Source of the DNA: Candidatus Gastranaerophilales bacterium
Lineage (GTDB): Bacteria > Cyanobacteriota > Vampirovibrionia > Gastranaerophilales > Gastranaerophilaceae
Assembly (NCBI GenBank): GCA_947624665.1
Contig: CANQLK010000064.1
Coordinates: 1 to 9,408, forward strand
Direction: 5' to 3'
DNA length: 9,408 nt
The notes below the pieces were generated by a model. It was not told the origin of the DNA and did no database searches. It saw only the letters and a list, made by a program, of their open reading frames with translations. Each line of letters begins with the position of its first letter. Positions within the stretch are counted from its first letter, which is position 1. This document shows, piece after piece, positions 1-7,982 of this stretch. The translations under genes were made by a program, and so were the position numbers.

Positions 1-2
1 AA

Positions 3-749
3 CCCGAAGAATTAAAAATCGCAGTTGAAAGCGGAATTGAAAAATATTGTATGGCAAGCAACAATCAGCTTTACTATAAAGAATTAAGAGAATTATTTTA
101 TAAAACCATAAGAGCCATATCAAATGCGCTTGATACAAGAGATTCATATACAAACGGGCATTCTTTAAGGGTAACTTTATATTCCATGATTTTGGCAAAA
201 AGGCTCAATCTTGATGACGGATATCTTGAAGATATTGAAATTGCAGGACTTTTACACGATATAGGCAAAATTGCAATGCCCAAGAATATTTTATGCAAAA
301 ACGGAAGATTAACCGATGAAGAGTTTGTTGTAATGAAATCACATCCTGTTATTGGTGAAAAAATTGTTGTAAATATAAAGAAATTGCAAATAATTTCATC
401 CTGGGTAAAATCTCATCACGAAAAGTGGAACGGAACAGGTTATCCTGACGGCTTGAAGGGTGAACAAATTCCGTTGGCGGGGCGTATCATAGCTATAGCT
501 GATACTTATGATGCTATGACGTCTACACGACCATACAGAACTGCGTTAGCGCATGATGTAGCCATTTCCGAAATAAAAAGATGCGCAGGTACTCAGTTTG
601 ACCCGAAACTTGCGGAATTATTTGTTTCGCTTTCCAATGAAATTGATAATGCAAGAAAGAATCCTGAAACCGCATATTCGCATTATTCTCTTTTAGGTAA
701 AAATATTGATTTTAAGGTAACTTCTGAAGCTTCTAGTCAAGCGAATTAA
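3..749 (+). CDS. HD-GYP domain c-di-GMP phosphodiesterase, probably the output half of a response regulator (5' partial)
   Basis: HD-GYP proteins hydrolyse the second messenger cyclic di-GMP in the cytoplasm. Counting from the ATG at 51, the HD doublet is H69-D70, a conserved H is at 98, HHExW is at 122-126, the GYP motif lies in GTGYPDGL (128-135), and the downstream DTYDAMTSTRPYR signature is at 151-163. The catalytic core therefore looks complete. The reading frame stays open from the ATG back to the window edge. The 16 upstream codons read PEELKIAVESGIEKYC, which resembles the last helix of a receiver domain leading into a linker helix. No Shine-Dalgarno sequence precedes the ATG at 51. 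I infer that the true start lies outside the window and that the protein is a REC-HD-GYP response regulator; 51 is only an internal Met. A tail of about 17 residues follows the domain. The 3' end overlaps the convergent dnaE stop by 17 bp. Family call is firm; the REC fusion is inferred. Confidence 0.9.
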   Translation, partial: PEELKIAVESGIEKYCMASNNQLYYKELRELFYKTIRAISNALDTRDSYTNGHSLRVTLYSMILAKRLNLDDGYLEDIEIAGLLHDIGKIAMPKNILCKNGRLTDEEFVVMKSHPVIGEKIVVNIKKLQIISSWVKSHHEKWNGTGYPDGLKGEQIPLAGRIIAIADTYDAMTSTRPYRTALAHDVAISEIKRCAGTQFDPKLAELFVSLSNEIDNARKNPETAYSHYSLLGKNIDFKVTSEASSQAN

Positions 750-3700
750 CGCAAACCGATACATATTCTCCGAATTGTTTATCTATTGTTTGTATCATAT
801 CATTATTCGGATTCAGCCAAAAATTAGAAGATGCCAATATTCTTGACTGAATGTTATTTTCTTCCGTTTTAAATACCAAAGGATCATTACCTTTATAATT
901 GGACAGTATATCTTTAAGTGCAATGACTGTTTCAAACGGCAGGTCTTTTTTCAATGAAATTGTAACTATATTACTGTTTTCAACGGGTTTTACGCTTTCA
1001 ATTATAATTTGTTTGTTGTTTTCTTCTCTTATTTGATATTTGCCCGAAACAATTACTTTCTTTTCCGCTTCTATTAAAGAATTATAATTTTGCAATGTTT
1101 TATGGAAAGCTACAAAATCTATTTCACCCGTTAAATCTTCAATAACACCGGCCTTAATGAATTTAGTCGCATCTTTTTTTGTTGCAATCTGTCTGACGGA
1201 ACTTATAAGTCCGCAAATGGTAACAAATGTATCATTCGGTAAGTCTTCCAATTCGTTTATATTATGAGTGGTAAGAAACGGAAGCTTATCTTTGATTGAT
1301 TCAAGCGGGTGGCTGGTTACGTAAAATCCTAAATATTCTTTTTCGAATTCCTGAATTTCTTTATCGGAAAATTCTTCATCGGAGCCGAATAATTCAAATG
1401 ATTGCATTTGATAGCTGTTTCCCGACGAACCCGTCAGCGCACCGAATAAACTGACCTGTCCGAGTTCTTTTGCTTCCGATTCTTTTGCTGCCGCATTTAA
1501 TATGTTGTCTATGTTATTGAATAATTTTTTTCTTGACGGTTCAAGACAGGTCAAAGCTCCTGATTTAGTGAAGTTTTCAAGAGCTTTTCTATTAATAATT
1601 CTGGGGTTTATTCTTTGCGTAAAGTCTGAAATTGATTTGTATTCACCGTTTTGCGCTCTTTCTTCTTCAATATATTTTAAAACGGCATCACCTATTCCTT
1701 TTATTGAATTTAAGCCGAATCTTATATTATTTCCGTCAGGAGTAAATTCTGAATTAGATTTGTTTATATCGGGCGGGAGAACTTTTATGCCTGATTTTTG
1801 AGCTTCCGTTATATAAAGCTGAATTTTATCCAAATCATCTTTAGAATTTGTGAGCATTGCACAAATATATTCAACGGGATAATGTGCTTTTAAATATGCT
1901 GTTTGATATGCAACAAAGGCATAGCAGGCAGAATGCGATCTGTTAAAACAATAGCTTGCAAAACTTCCTATTTGGTCAAACAGTTCTTTTGCATCTTTTT
2001 CCTGCATTCCTTTACTTACGCATTTCTCAATAAACGGAGCTTCTAATTTTACCAAATCTTCAGGGTGTTTCTTCGCCATAATACGGCGCACCATATCGGC
2101 TCCGCCAAGTGTGTAATCCGCAAGCACCTGAAATATCTGCATTATCTGCTCTTGATATACCATTGTTCCGTATGTATCTTTAAGTACATTTTCCAATAAC
2201 GGGTGGGCATAAGATATTTCAATTTGTCCGTGTTTCCTTTTTACAAAGGTATCAACCATGCCCGAACCTAAAGGCCCCGGTCTGAATAATGCAACCAAAG
2301 CACCAAGGTCTTCAAATACGGTAGGTCTTAGGTCTTTAACCAGTTTTTTCATGCCCGATGATTCTAACTGGAACACGCCGTCTGTATTTCCGCTTGCGAG
2401 CATTTTATATGTTTCTTCATCATCCAAGGGAATGTTATTGATATCAAGATCAATACCGTGTCTTTGTTTTATCATATCCAATGTTTGGGTTATGATTGTA
2501 AGGTTCTTTAACCCCAAAAAGTCCATCTTAAGAAGTCCGATTTTTTCGCAATCTTCTTTAGGATATTCCGTTATGACATTACCTTCTTTTGCGTATTGGA
2601 CGGGAACGATTTCATCCAAAGGTTGGTGCGCAATTATAACACCTGCGGCGTGCATGCCCGTATTTTGCTTTAATCCTTCAATATTTATTGCTTCATCAAT
2701 AATTTTTCTTATTAAAGCATCTTCTTCATATACTTTTTTAAAATCGGGTGATACTTCTAATGCTTTTCCTATTGTCATTCCGACTTCCTGCGGAACGTAT
2801 TGACTTACTCTGTTTGAGATTTCAAACGGCAAGTCCATAACTCTTGCAACTGCTTTTATGGCTGCTTTAGCTGATAGAGTACCGAATGTTATTATCTGGC
2901 ATACTTTATCTTTCCCGTATTTTTGTGTTACATAGTCAATAACCTTTTCTCTGCCGTCCCCGAAGTCAATATCGACATCAGGCATGCTTATACGTTCGGG
3001 GTTTAAGAAACGTTCAAACAATAAGTGGTGCTTAATCGGGTCTAAGTCGGTAATACCAAGAGCATAAGCTACCAAGCTTCCTGCTGCGGAACCTCTTCCG
3101 GGGCCTACGGGAACCCCGTGTGTTTTGGCATAGTTTATAAAATCCCATACAATAAGGAAGTACGCATCGAACCCCATTTTGTTTATTATTTCAAGCTCAT
3201 ATTTGCATCTTTCTTCAATTTCTTCCGTAATTTCTTTATATCTTTCCGATAATCCTTTCCTTACAAGGAAGTTCAGATATGAAGGTATTGTATGGTCAGC
3301 AGGAACGGGAAAAGACGGAAGAATATTTTCGCCCATTTTAATAATGACGTGGCATTTATCAGCTATACGGGCAGTATTTTCAATAGCTTCTTCAAATGTT
3401 TCATTATCGAGCCATTTAAATGCTTCTCTTAGTTCCTCGGGAGTTTTTACGTAAAATTCATTGTTCGGGAACTTAAATCTGTTCTCTTCTTCTTTAAGTG
3501 CGTTTGTTTGTATACATAAAAGCGTATCATGCCAGGAAGCATCCTGCTTTCTAAGGTAATGGCTGTCATTTGTAATTACCATAGGAATGTTTAATTCTTT
3601 AGCAATTTCAATAATAACGGGATTAGTGTGTTTTTGCTCATCAAGTCCGTGGTCTTGAAGCTCTATATAATAATCCTCTCCGAAAAGATTTTTATACCAT

Positions 3701-4173
3701 TTTGCCGTTTCAATCGCTTTTTCTTTAGAACCTTTTAAAACCTCCTGAATAAGTTCCCCTTGCAGGCATGCGGAAAGACAGATAAGTCCTTCGGAGTGTT
3801 GTTCTAATATTTCCCGATTAATCCTCGGTTTATAATAAAAACCGTCGATATTTGCTATACTTACAAGTTTAACAAGATTTTGATAGCCCGTATTATTTTT
3901 TGCTATAAGAACGAGGTGAAACAGCTCTCTGTTAGAAGCATCTTTTTTCTTGATATCGCCGTGCAGAACATAAAATTCACAGCCTAAAAGCACCTTAAAT
4001 TGAGCTTCTTTACCGAGTCTGTATAATTCCATAGCACCGTACATAACACCGTGGTCGGTCATTGCAACTGCTTCAAAGTTATTTTCTTTTGCAAAGTTAA
4101 TATAGTCTTTGCACCTGATTGCTCCGTCTAACAAACTGTATTCCGTATGTACATGAAGCGGTACATATCTCAT
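733..4173 (-). CDS. dnaE: DNA polymerase III subunit alpha (replicative polymerase)
   Basis: This is the catalytic subunit of the replicative DNA polymerase, 1146 residues, full length for the DnaE1 family. The N-terminal PHP domain (about 1-270) keeps a full set of metal-ligand-type residues: H7, H9, D16, H41, E66, H86, C136, D203 and H205. The polymerase core has VGPGRGSAAGS (356-366), the catalytic pair D401/D403 in PDVDIDF, and the third Asp at 551 in KMDFLGL. FNRSHSACYAF is at 743-753, followed by a helix-hairpin-helix region near 820-840. QVSLF at 906-910 matches the beta-clamp-binding pentapeptide pattern. An OB-fold spans about 982-1065. The ATG at 4173 is preceded by AAGGGA five bases upstream (4179-4184), supporting this start. 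The gene follows mtaB on the same strand after a 144-bp gap, so it may have its own promoter or be read through from mtaB. I saw no convincing sigma70 promoter in the gap. The PolC type is excluded because no inserted DnaQ-like exonuclease is present. Confidence 0.97.
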   Translation of the reverse strand: MRYVPLHVHTEYSLLDGAIRCKDYINFAKENNFEAVAMTDHGVMYGAMELYRLGKEAQFKVLLGCEFYVLHGDIKKKDASNRELFHLVLIAKNNTGYQNLVKLVSIANIDGFYYKPRINREILEQHSEGLICLSACLQGELIQEVLKGSKEKAIETAKWYKNLFGEDYYIELQDHGLDEQKHTNPVIIEIAKELNIPMVITNDSHYLRKQDASWHDTLLCIQTNALKEEENRFKFPNNEFYVKTPEELREAFKWLDNETFEEAIENTARIADKCHVIIKMGENILPSFPVPADHTIPSYLNFLVRKGLSERYKEITEEIEERCKYELEIINKMGFDAYFLIVWDFINYAKTHGVPVGPGRGSAAGSLVAYALGITDLDPIKHHLLFERFLNPERISMPDVDIDFGDGREKVIDYVTQKYGKDKVCQIITFGTLSAKAAIKAVARVMDLPFEISNRVSQYVPQEVGMTIGKALEVSPDFKKVYEEDALIRKIIDEAINIEGLKQNTGMHAAGVIIAHQPLDEIVPVQYAKEGNVITEYPKEDCEKIGLLKMDFLGLKNLTIITQTLDMIKQRHGIDLDINNIPLDDEETYKMLASGNTDGVFQLESSGMKKLVKDLRPTVFEDLGALVALFRPGPLGSGMVDTFVKRKHGQIEISYAHPLLENVLKDTYGTMVYQEQIMQIFQVLADYTLGGADMVRRIMAKKHPEDLVKLEAPFIEKCVSKGMQEKDAKELFDQIGSFASYCFNRSHSACYAFVAYQTAYLKAHYPVEYICAMLTNSKDDLDKIQLYITEAQKSGIKVLPPDINKSNSEFTPDGNNIRFGLNSIKGIGDAVLKYIEEERAQNGEYKSISDFTQRINPRIINRKALENFTKSGALTCLEPSRKKLFNNIDNILNAAAKESEAKELGQVSLFGALTGSSGNSYQMQSFELFGSDEEFSDKEIQEFEKEYLGFYVTSHPLESIKDKLPFLTTHNINELEDLPNDTFVTICGLISSVRQIATKKDATKFIKAGVIEDLTGEIDFVAFHKTLQNYNSLIEAEKKVIVSGKYQIREENNKQIIIESVKPVENSNIVTISLKKDLPFETVIALKDILSNYKGNDPLVFKTEENNIQSRILASSNFWLNPNNDMIQTIDKQFGEYVSVCVNSLD

Positions 4174-4178
4174 AAATA

Positions 4179-4184
4179 TCCCTT
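4179..4184 (-). promoter_or_regulatory. Ribosome binding site of dnaE
   Basis: On the minus strand AAGGGA ends five bases before the ATG at 4173, and a second purine-rich GGAG lies just upstream. This is ordinary spacing and fixes the dnaE start. It contrasts with mtaB and the amidotransferase gene, which have no such element. Confidence 0.6.
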
Positions 4185-4221
4185 CTCCACCCCTTTTATA
4201 ATTTAATCTGGCATCGCAACA

Positions 4222-4244
4222 TTACGATTGCTGTCTTATCGTAA
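4222..4244. repeat. 7-bp inverted repeat (TTACGAT / ATCGTAA) in the dnaE leader
   Basis: TTACGAT at 4222-4228 is matched perfectly by ATCGTAA at 4238-4244, with a 9-base loop. An overlapping alternative pairing exists between GCATCG (4211-4216) and CGATTGC (4225-4231), with one bulge. No T-tract follows on either strand, so it does not look like an intrinsic terminator. It lies about 50-70 bp before the dnaE start and could be an operator or a structured leader. Its role is unknown. Confidence 0.4.
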
Positions 4245-4258
4245 AAATTTACTCGGAC

Positions 4259-4302
4259 ATTATTAATTTATCACAGTATATTCAGGCATGTAAATTAATA
4301 AT
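4259..4302. repeat. 12-bp perfect inverted repeat between mtaB and dnaE
   Basis: ATTATTAATTTA (4259-4270) is the exact reverse complement of TAAATTAATAAT (4291-4302), separated by 20 bases. The arms are purely A/T. The repeat begins 16 bp after the mtaB stop codon, where a terminator or an RNA-end structure could sit, but no U-tract follows on the minus strand. It may stabilise the mtaB mRNA end, act as a protein-binding palindrome, or be a chance product of AT-rich DNA, although 12 perfect pairs is long for chance. Confidence 0.45.
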
Positions 4303-4317
4303 ATTATATTGTTACCT

Positions 4318-5610
4318 TTATGAAACAATTTCTCCTAGCATGCTTTTTCCGTCCTCATATATGCTTTTTAGTTTTATTTTTTGAACGGTATCTTTTAAAT
4401 TATCATTGCCGTTTATAAGCACATTTATATAATTCTTTGTTACTCCTTTTAACAGATTAGTTTTTTTGTCCCGATTTTTTTCAATAATAACTTCATTTTG
4501 AGTATTAATATTTTTTGTAAAAAATTCATTTAACTTTTTATCGGAAATATTTTGTATTAAAGAAACTCTTTTCTTTTTTTCGTTAATGTCAATCTGATTT
4601 TGCATTAAATCGGCTTTTGTACCTTTCCTTCTGGAATAAGGGAATACGTGTATTTTAGAAAGTGATAAGTCCTTCAAATGATTATAAGTAATTTGAAAAT
4701 CCTCATCAGTTTCATTGGGGAACCCTGCTATAATATCGCTTCCTATAAATGCGTTTGTAAATTTTAAATTAATATAATCAACAAGTTCTTTAATTTGTAT
4801 TTCACTATAGTTTCTGTTCATAGCTTTAAGAGTTTTATCACAAACGGATTGCAGAGAAAGGTGAAAATGCGGACAAAACTTTTTTGAATTTGCAAGAAAA
4901 TCAATAAAATCTTTTGGAAGTTCTAAAGGATTCAATGAACCCAGCCTATATCTTCTTATATCGGTCTTTTCGATTTCTTTCAATAAATCGATCAGATTTT
5001 GTTTATTTTCAAAATCCATTCCCCACTGACCTATGTGAATGCCCGTTAAAACCGTTTCATAGTATCCTTCTTCAACAAAAAGATTAATTTGTTCAATAAT
5101 ATTACCGATTGAATTTGAACGGCTTTTCCCCCTTGCAAAAGGTATGGTGCAATATGAACATCTGTTGTTGCAGCCGTCCTGAATTTTAACAGAAGCTCTT
5201 GTTCTGTATGCATTACGAAGAATTTTATTTTGAAATTTATCTTGTGCAAAGATATCTGATACATTTAACTTGTTATTTTCGGCTAAAATAAGTGCTATAT
5301 TGGTTTTCTCATTATTTCCTATGACAAAATCGGCAATATTATTTTTAATAATATTATCTTTTTCCAATTGCGCCATACAACCTGTTAAAACAATTGTTAC
5401 TTGCGGGTTTTCTCTTTTTGCACGTCTTAAACAAGCAAGATTTTTAGAATCAGCAATCTGAGTTACAGAACACGAATTCAGAATATAATAATCCGCATTT
5501 CTTATATCTTGAACTTCCTCATATCCGTTATCAGTCAAATTTTCGCATATTAATGCCGATTCCAATTGATTGGTTTTGCATCCCAATGTTTTTATAACAA
5601 ACTTTTTCAT
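4318..5610 (-). CDS. mtaB: MiaB-family tRNA methylthiotransferase, MtaB-like (t6A37 methylthiolation)
   Basis: Enzymes of this family use two iron-sulfur clusters and S-adenosylmethionine to add a methylthio group to modified A37 of tRNA; MtaB acts on N6-threonylcarbamoyladenosine in tRNAs reading ANN codons. The protein is 430 residues, a usual length. The N-terminal domain has the three cluster cysteines C11 (in TLGCKTNQ), C47 (NSCSVT) and C78 (LTGCMAQ). The radical-SAM CxxxCxxC motif is C147, C151 and C154, followed by TIPFARGKSRS. The SAM-barrel core continues through SDIIAGFPNETDEDF. A TRAM-like segment of about 60 residues ends the protein. The TLGCKxN and FARGxxRS signatures favour MtaB over MiaB (i6A) or RimO (ribosomal protein S12), but the exact subfamily would need a tree. 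The ATG has no Shine-Dalgarno sequence; a TATAAT hexamer ends only six bases upstream. The gene starts 24 bp after the metalloprotease-like gene. Confidence 0.9.
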   Translation of the reverse strand: MKKFVIKTLGCKTNQLESALICENLTDNGYEEVQDIRNADYYILNSCSVTQIADSKNLACLRRAKRENPQVTIVLTGCMAQLEKDNIIKNNIADFVIGNNEKTNIALILAENNKLNVSDIFAQDKFQNKILRNAYRTRASVKIQDGCNNRCSYCTIPFARGKSRSNSIGNIIEQINLFVEEGYYETVLTGIHIGQWGMDFENKQNLIDLLKEIEKTDIRRYRLGSLNPLELPKDFIDFLANSKKFCPHFHLSLQSVCDKTLKAMNRNYSEIQIKELVDYINLKFTNAFIGSDIIAGFPNETDEDFQITYNHLKDLSLSKIHVFPYSRRKGTKADLMQNQIDINEKKKRVSLIQNISDKKLNEFFTKNINTQNEVIIEKNRDKKTNLLKGVTKNYINVLINGNDNLKDTVQKIKLKSIYEDGKSMLGEIVS

Positions 5611-5616
5611 AAAAAT

Positions 5617-5646
5617 ATTATAAATAAAACAAATTTATTCATCCAA
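5617..5646 (-). promoter_or_regulatory. Possible promoter for mtaB giving a leaderless mRNA
   Basis: On the minus strand a perfect TATAAT (5617-5622) ends six bases before the mtaB ATG. TTGGAT (5641-5646) sits 18 bp upstream as a weak -35 candidate, matching the consensus at three of six positions. The -35 falls inside the last codons of the preceding gene. Perfect -10 hexamers occur by chance in AT-rich DNA, so this is tentative. Lack of any Shine-Dalgarno sequence before the ATG supports it. Confidence 0.35.
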
Positions 5647-7926
5647 TAAACTTTTTTTAGAGGTTTTACCAAGCAGTTCCGCAGTTTTAGCAATGGTTTC
5701 GGGAAAATATTTTACAAGAAATTGAGAACGGAGCCTGTATTTCTCATTATTTGTTCCGTAATTTGATAATATACAATTTGTTTCAGCCACAAATTCATTT
5801 GGGCCTAAAGCATCAAATAAATCAGCATACGGAGATAAATAATTCAATATTTCATAACCCGTGTAAGGCATTATTTTAGAAAAATTATACATTTCACGTG
5901 AATAATTCTTTTTAAAATCTTCATTATTACTTATAAAATCGACTTCATAATCTTTAAAATGTCCTGCTTCATGTGCTATAACAGTCAAATCGGTTCCCGT
6001 TGATAAGGTATTCGTATATCCGTCTGCCGCAGAATCTTCATCTCTGCAATAATTCCAATAATCCGTATTTTCATATATGGTAATTAAATTATCTGTGGGA
6101 AGATTTTTTATTACTTCCCAAAGATAATCGGAAGAATAGTATGCCAATTTATTTTTAAAATCCAAAATTCTTGTATTCGTTCCATCCTCGATCGTAACCG
6201 ATTTCTTTTTATCATCAAACGATAAATTATATGTTATACCGTTTATTTTATGAACGGCGGTGTTCCTATCGGTTTTAATCATCTCTCTTTCAATATTCAT
6301 AATCTTTTTATCGTTTTCATCCGTAATATCGTATCGATAATAACTTTCGATTATATTTCCCTTTTTATCTTTTTTCTCTTTGTATTCACGTTGGGTAGAA
6401 AAACCCATAAACTCAAAATCTTCTTCGAAAACATTAAAACCGTTTTTATCAACAAAAACGGAAGAAACAGGTATCCCCTTCGATAAAACCGACTCCTCAA
6501 CAGTCTTATCCTTATAATCATCATCCTCATACGAAGCGGTTTTGAAATCGTTTACATCATAATATACGGATTCCAAAACTCCGGGTATTAAATTTGAAAA
6601 TTTTGAATATAAAACTCCTTCAACACCTTTTGTTTCCGGATTTTGAATATATTGAGTTATCGATTTTACATTCCCTTTCTTATCATATTCCATTTTTAAT
6701 ACATCGGAACCGTTTTCTAAAATAGCGGAAGTAGTCCTGTCTAAGTGCTGCTCTATACGACAGGAAGTTGAATTTCCTTCGGCATCAAAAGTTTTAACGT
6801 GTTTAATGACTGTCTTATTCTTAAGCGGCTGAACCTTCGTGAATATAGCCGCAGGAATATCCAAATCCTGCATATTAACTAACGTTATATCATATTCCTG
6901 TCCGAGTAAGTCTTTTATTTTCGGATTTGACTTTATAATTTCTTCGAGAGTATCAATTTCATTACCATCAAAAGCACTGAGCAAATATGAAACGGTTCTG
7001 CCGTAACCTCTATCTCTATATAATTGATATAGTTTATCTCCCTTTTTTTCCGCTAAAATAATTGCAGGTATATAATCGGGGTATACACCTTCCTTAAAAT
7101 ATTCCAAAGCCTTCTTTTGCATTTCTTTGTTCAGGCATGACATATCATAAGCAACATCAATGCTAATCCCTTCCGATACAAAAGAGTTTGTATCTTTTTT
7201 ATGTTGCTCGTCTAAAGCTATATAATCCGTTGCATCCTCGGCGGAAGTACCTTCATCCGTCATTTTTATAAAATGATTTATTGTATCTTCGCCTGCAATT
7301 GTAATATTATAAGCTATTTTTGCAGACACACCTCTTTCAATAAGCATTTTTGCAGTTCGTTGATTTTTTTTGTTTAATCTTGATAAATATGCCGCATCTA
7401 CAGGTGCATATCCTTCTTTCATTAATGCTAAGGCTTTTGTCATAACGGACTCGGGTAATTTGGAATATATTTCCAAGTCATTGGTATCAACTCCTTTGTC
7501 CTTTAAATTTATTATTCTTCGGTATTTCTTTTCGTTTAAATCTATTAGAGAATATATATTTTCATCAACTATATTATGATTAACAAGTTCTTTAGCCCTT
7601 ACAAACTCATGTTTTGGTAATTTCGTTAGTTTTGGAATACACTCCACATAACAATTCGTTTTTATCAATTCCCGTACTTTGTCATATCTGGATTGTCTGT
7701 AATTAGTAAATTTTTCAATATACTCTTCCGATATACCTGCATCTTTTAGTTCTTCCTGCCTTGTAGTACAATCTGAAATCTTTGGCTTTCTTGCCGTTCC
7801 GTAAAAAGAAATACAAGCATGGGAGTATATATTTTCAAATCGTTTATTCTGCAAATTATTTTTTGCACGAATTTTTTTGCAGTTTGCCAAAATTTTAATA
7901 CAGGATTCTGTTTGAGATATTTTCAT
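5635..7926 (-). CDS. Zincin metalloprotease-like protein with ten 27-residue helical repeats
   Basis: I do not recognise a named family for the whole protein (763 residues from the ATG at 7926). Residues 1-54 are basic and Cys-containing without a hydrophobic signal peptide. Residues 55-324 are ten tandem 27-residue repeats, predicted helix-turn-helix. Residues about 370-595 are rich in aromatic beta strands with turns such as EYDKKGNV, loosely like YD-type repeats. The C-terminal domain carries HEAGH (652-656), an HExxH zinc site, and a downstream NEFVAET (E711 or E715) that could supply the third ligand. This arrangement recalls gluzincins such as the anthrax lethal factor C-terminal (ATLF-like) domain, so I infer a zinc peptidase or a toxin/effector-type protein; its substrate is unknown. 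The frame also opens at GTG 7965, which has no Shine-Dalgarno sequence. I prefer the ATG at 7926 because AAGGAG is adjacent, although only one base away. It is first in line before mtaB and dnaE, and two intrinsic terminators lie just upstream. Confidence 0.75.
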   Translation of the reverse strand: MKISQTESCIKILANCKKIRAKNNLQNKRFENIYSHACISFYGTARKPKISDCTTRQEELKDAGISEEYIEKFTNYRQSRYDKVRELIKTNCYVECIPKLTKLPKHEFVRAKELVNHNIVDENIYSLIDLNEKKYRRIINLKDKGVDTNDLEIYSKLPESVMTKALALMKEGYAPVDAAYLSRLNKKNQRTAKMLIERGVSAKIAYNITIAGEDTINHFIKMTDEGTSAEDATDYIALDEQHKKDTNSFVSEGISIDVAYDMSCLNKEMQKKALEYFKEGVYPDYIPAIILAEKKGDKLYQLYRDRGYGRTVSYLLSAFDGNEIDTLEEIIKSNPKIKDLLGQEYDITLVNMQDLDIPAAIFTKVQPLKNKTVIKHVKTFDAEGNSTSCRIEQHLDRTTSAILENGSDVLKMEYDKKGNVKSITQYIQNPETKGVEGVLYSKFSNLIPGVLESVYYDVNDFKTASYEDDDYKDKTVEESVLSKGIPVSSVFVDKNGFNVFEEDFEFMGFSTQREYKEKKDKKGNIIESYYRYDITDENDKKIMNIEREMIKTDRNTAVHKINGITYNLSFDDKKKSVTIEDGTNTRILDFKNKLAYYSSDYLWEVIKNLPTDNLITIYENTDYWNYCRDEDSAADGYTNTLSTGTDLTVIAHEAGHFKDYEVDFISNNEDFKKNYSREMYNFSKIMPYTGYEILNYLSPYADLFDALGPNEFVAETNCILSNYGTNNEKYRLRSQFLVKYFPETIAKTAELLGKTSKKSLLDE
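6955..7764 (-). repeat. Ten in-register 27-residue protein repeats within the metalloprotease-like gene
   Basis: Residues 55-324 divide into ten consecutive units of exactly 27 residues with no gaps. The common pattern has a hydrophobic residue at position 6, Gly (Asn in two units) at position 10, Ala/Ile/Leu (Ser in the last unit) at 16, and mostly Leu at 22. The Gly marks a turn between two short helices. Examples of positions 1-10 are TKALALMKEG, RTAKMLIERG and KKALEYFKEG. The DNA period is 81 bp, but the repeats are diverged at DNA level. Such solenoids usually bind proteins or nucleic acids. The unit is shorter than TPR (34), PPR (35) or ankyrin (33). Confidence 0.75.
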
Positions 7927-7927
7927 A

Positions 7928-7933
7928 CTCCTT
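7928..7933 (-). promoter_or_regulatory. Shine-Dalgarno-like AAGGAG abutting the metalloprotease-like start codon
   Basis: On the minus strand AAGGAG is followed by one base and then the ATG at 7926. The sequence match is strong, but the spacing is well below the usual 5-9 bases. No other ATG, GTG or TTG in the same frame lies at the normal distance. It decides the start by default, and translation from it may be inefficient. Confidence 0.4.
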
Positions 7934-7982
7934 AAAAAAACCGTAATGGAATTATTTGCTAACACGTTTAAGAAATTTACGC

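Noticed and set aside
2258..2803. 181-codon plus-strand frame opposite dnaE
   Set aside because: It lies entirely antisense to the conserved polymerase core, and its composition is that of a complement of a real coding region; other plus-strand frames within dnaE and the metalloprotease-like gene are dismissed for the same reason.
4175..4181. 7-nt complementarity between the CU-rich stretch of the small RNAs (AAUAUCC) and the dnaE ribosome binding region (GGAUAUU)
   Set aside because: Seven matched bases are expected by chance when a ~175-nt RNA is compared with several start regions, so it is not evidence of regulation by itself.
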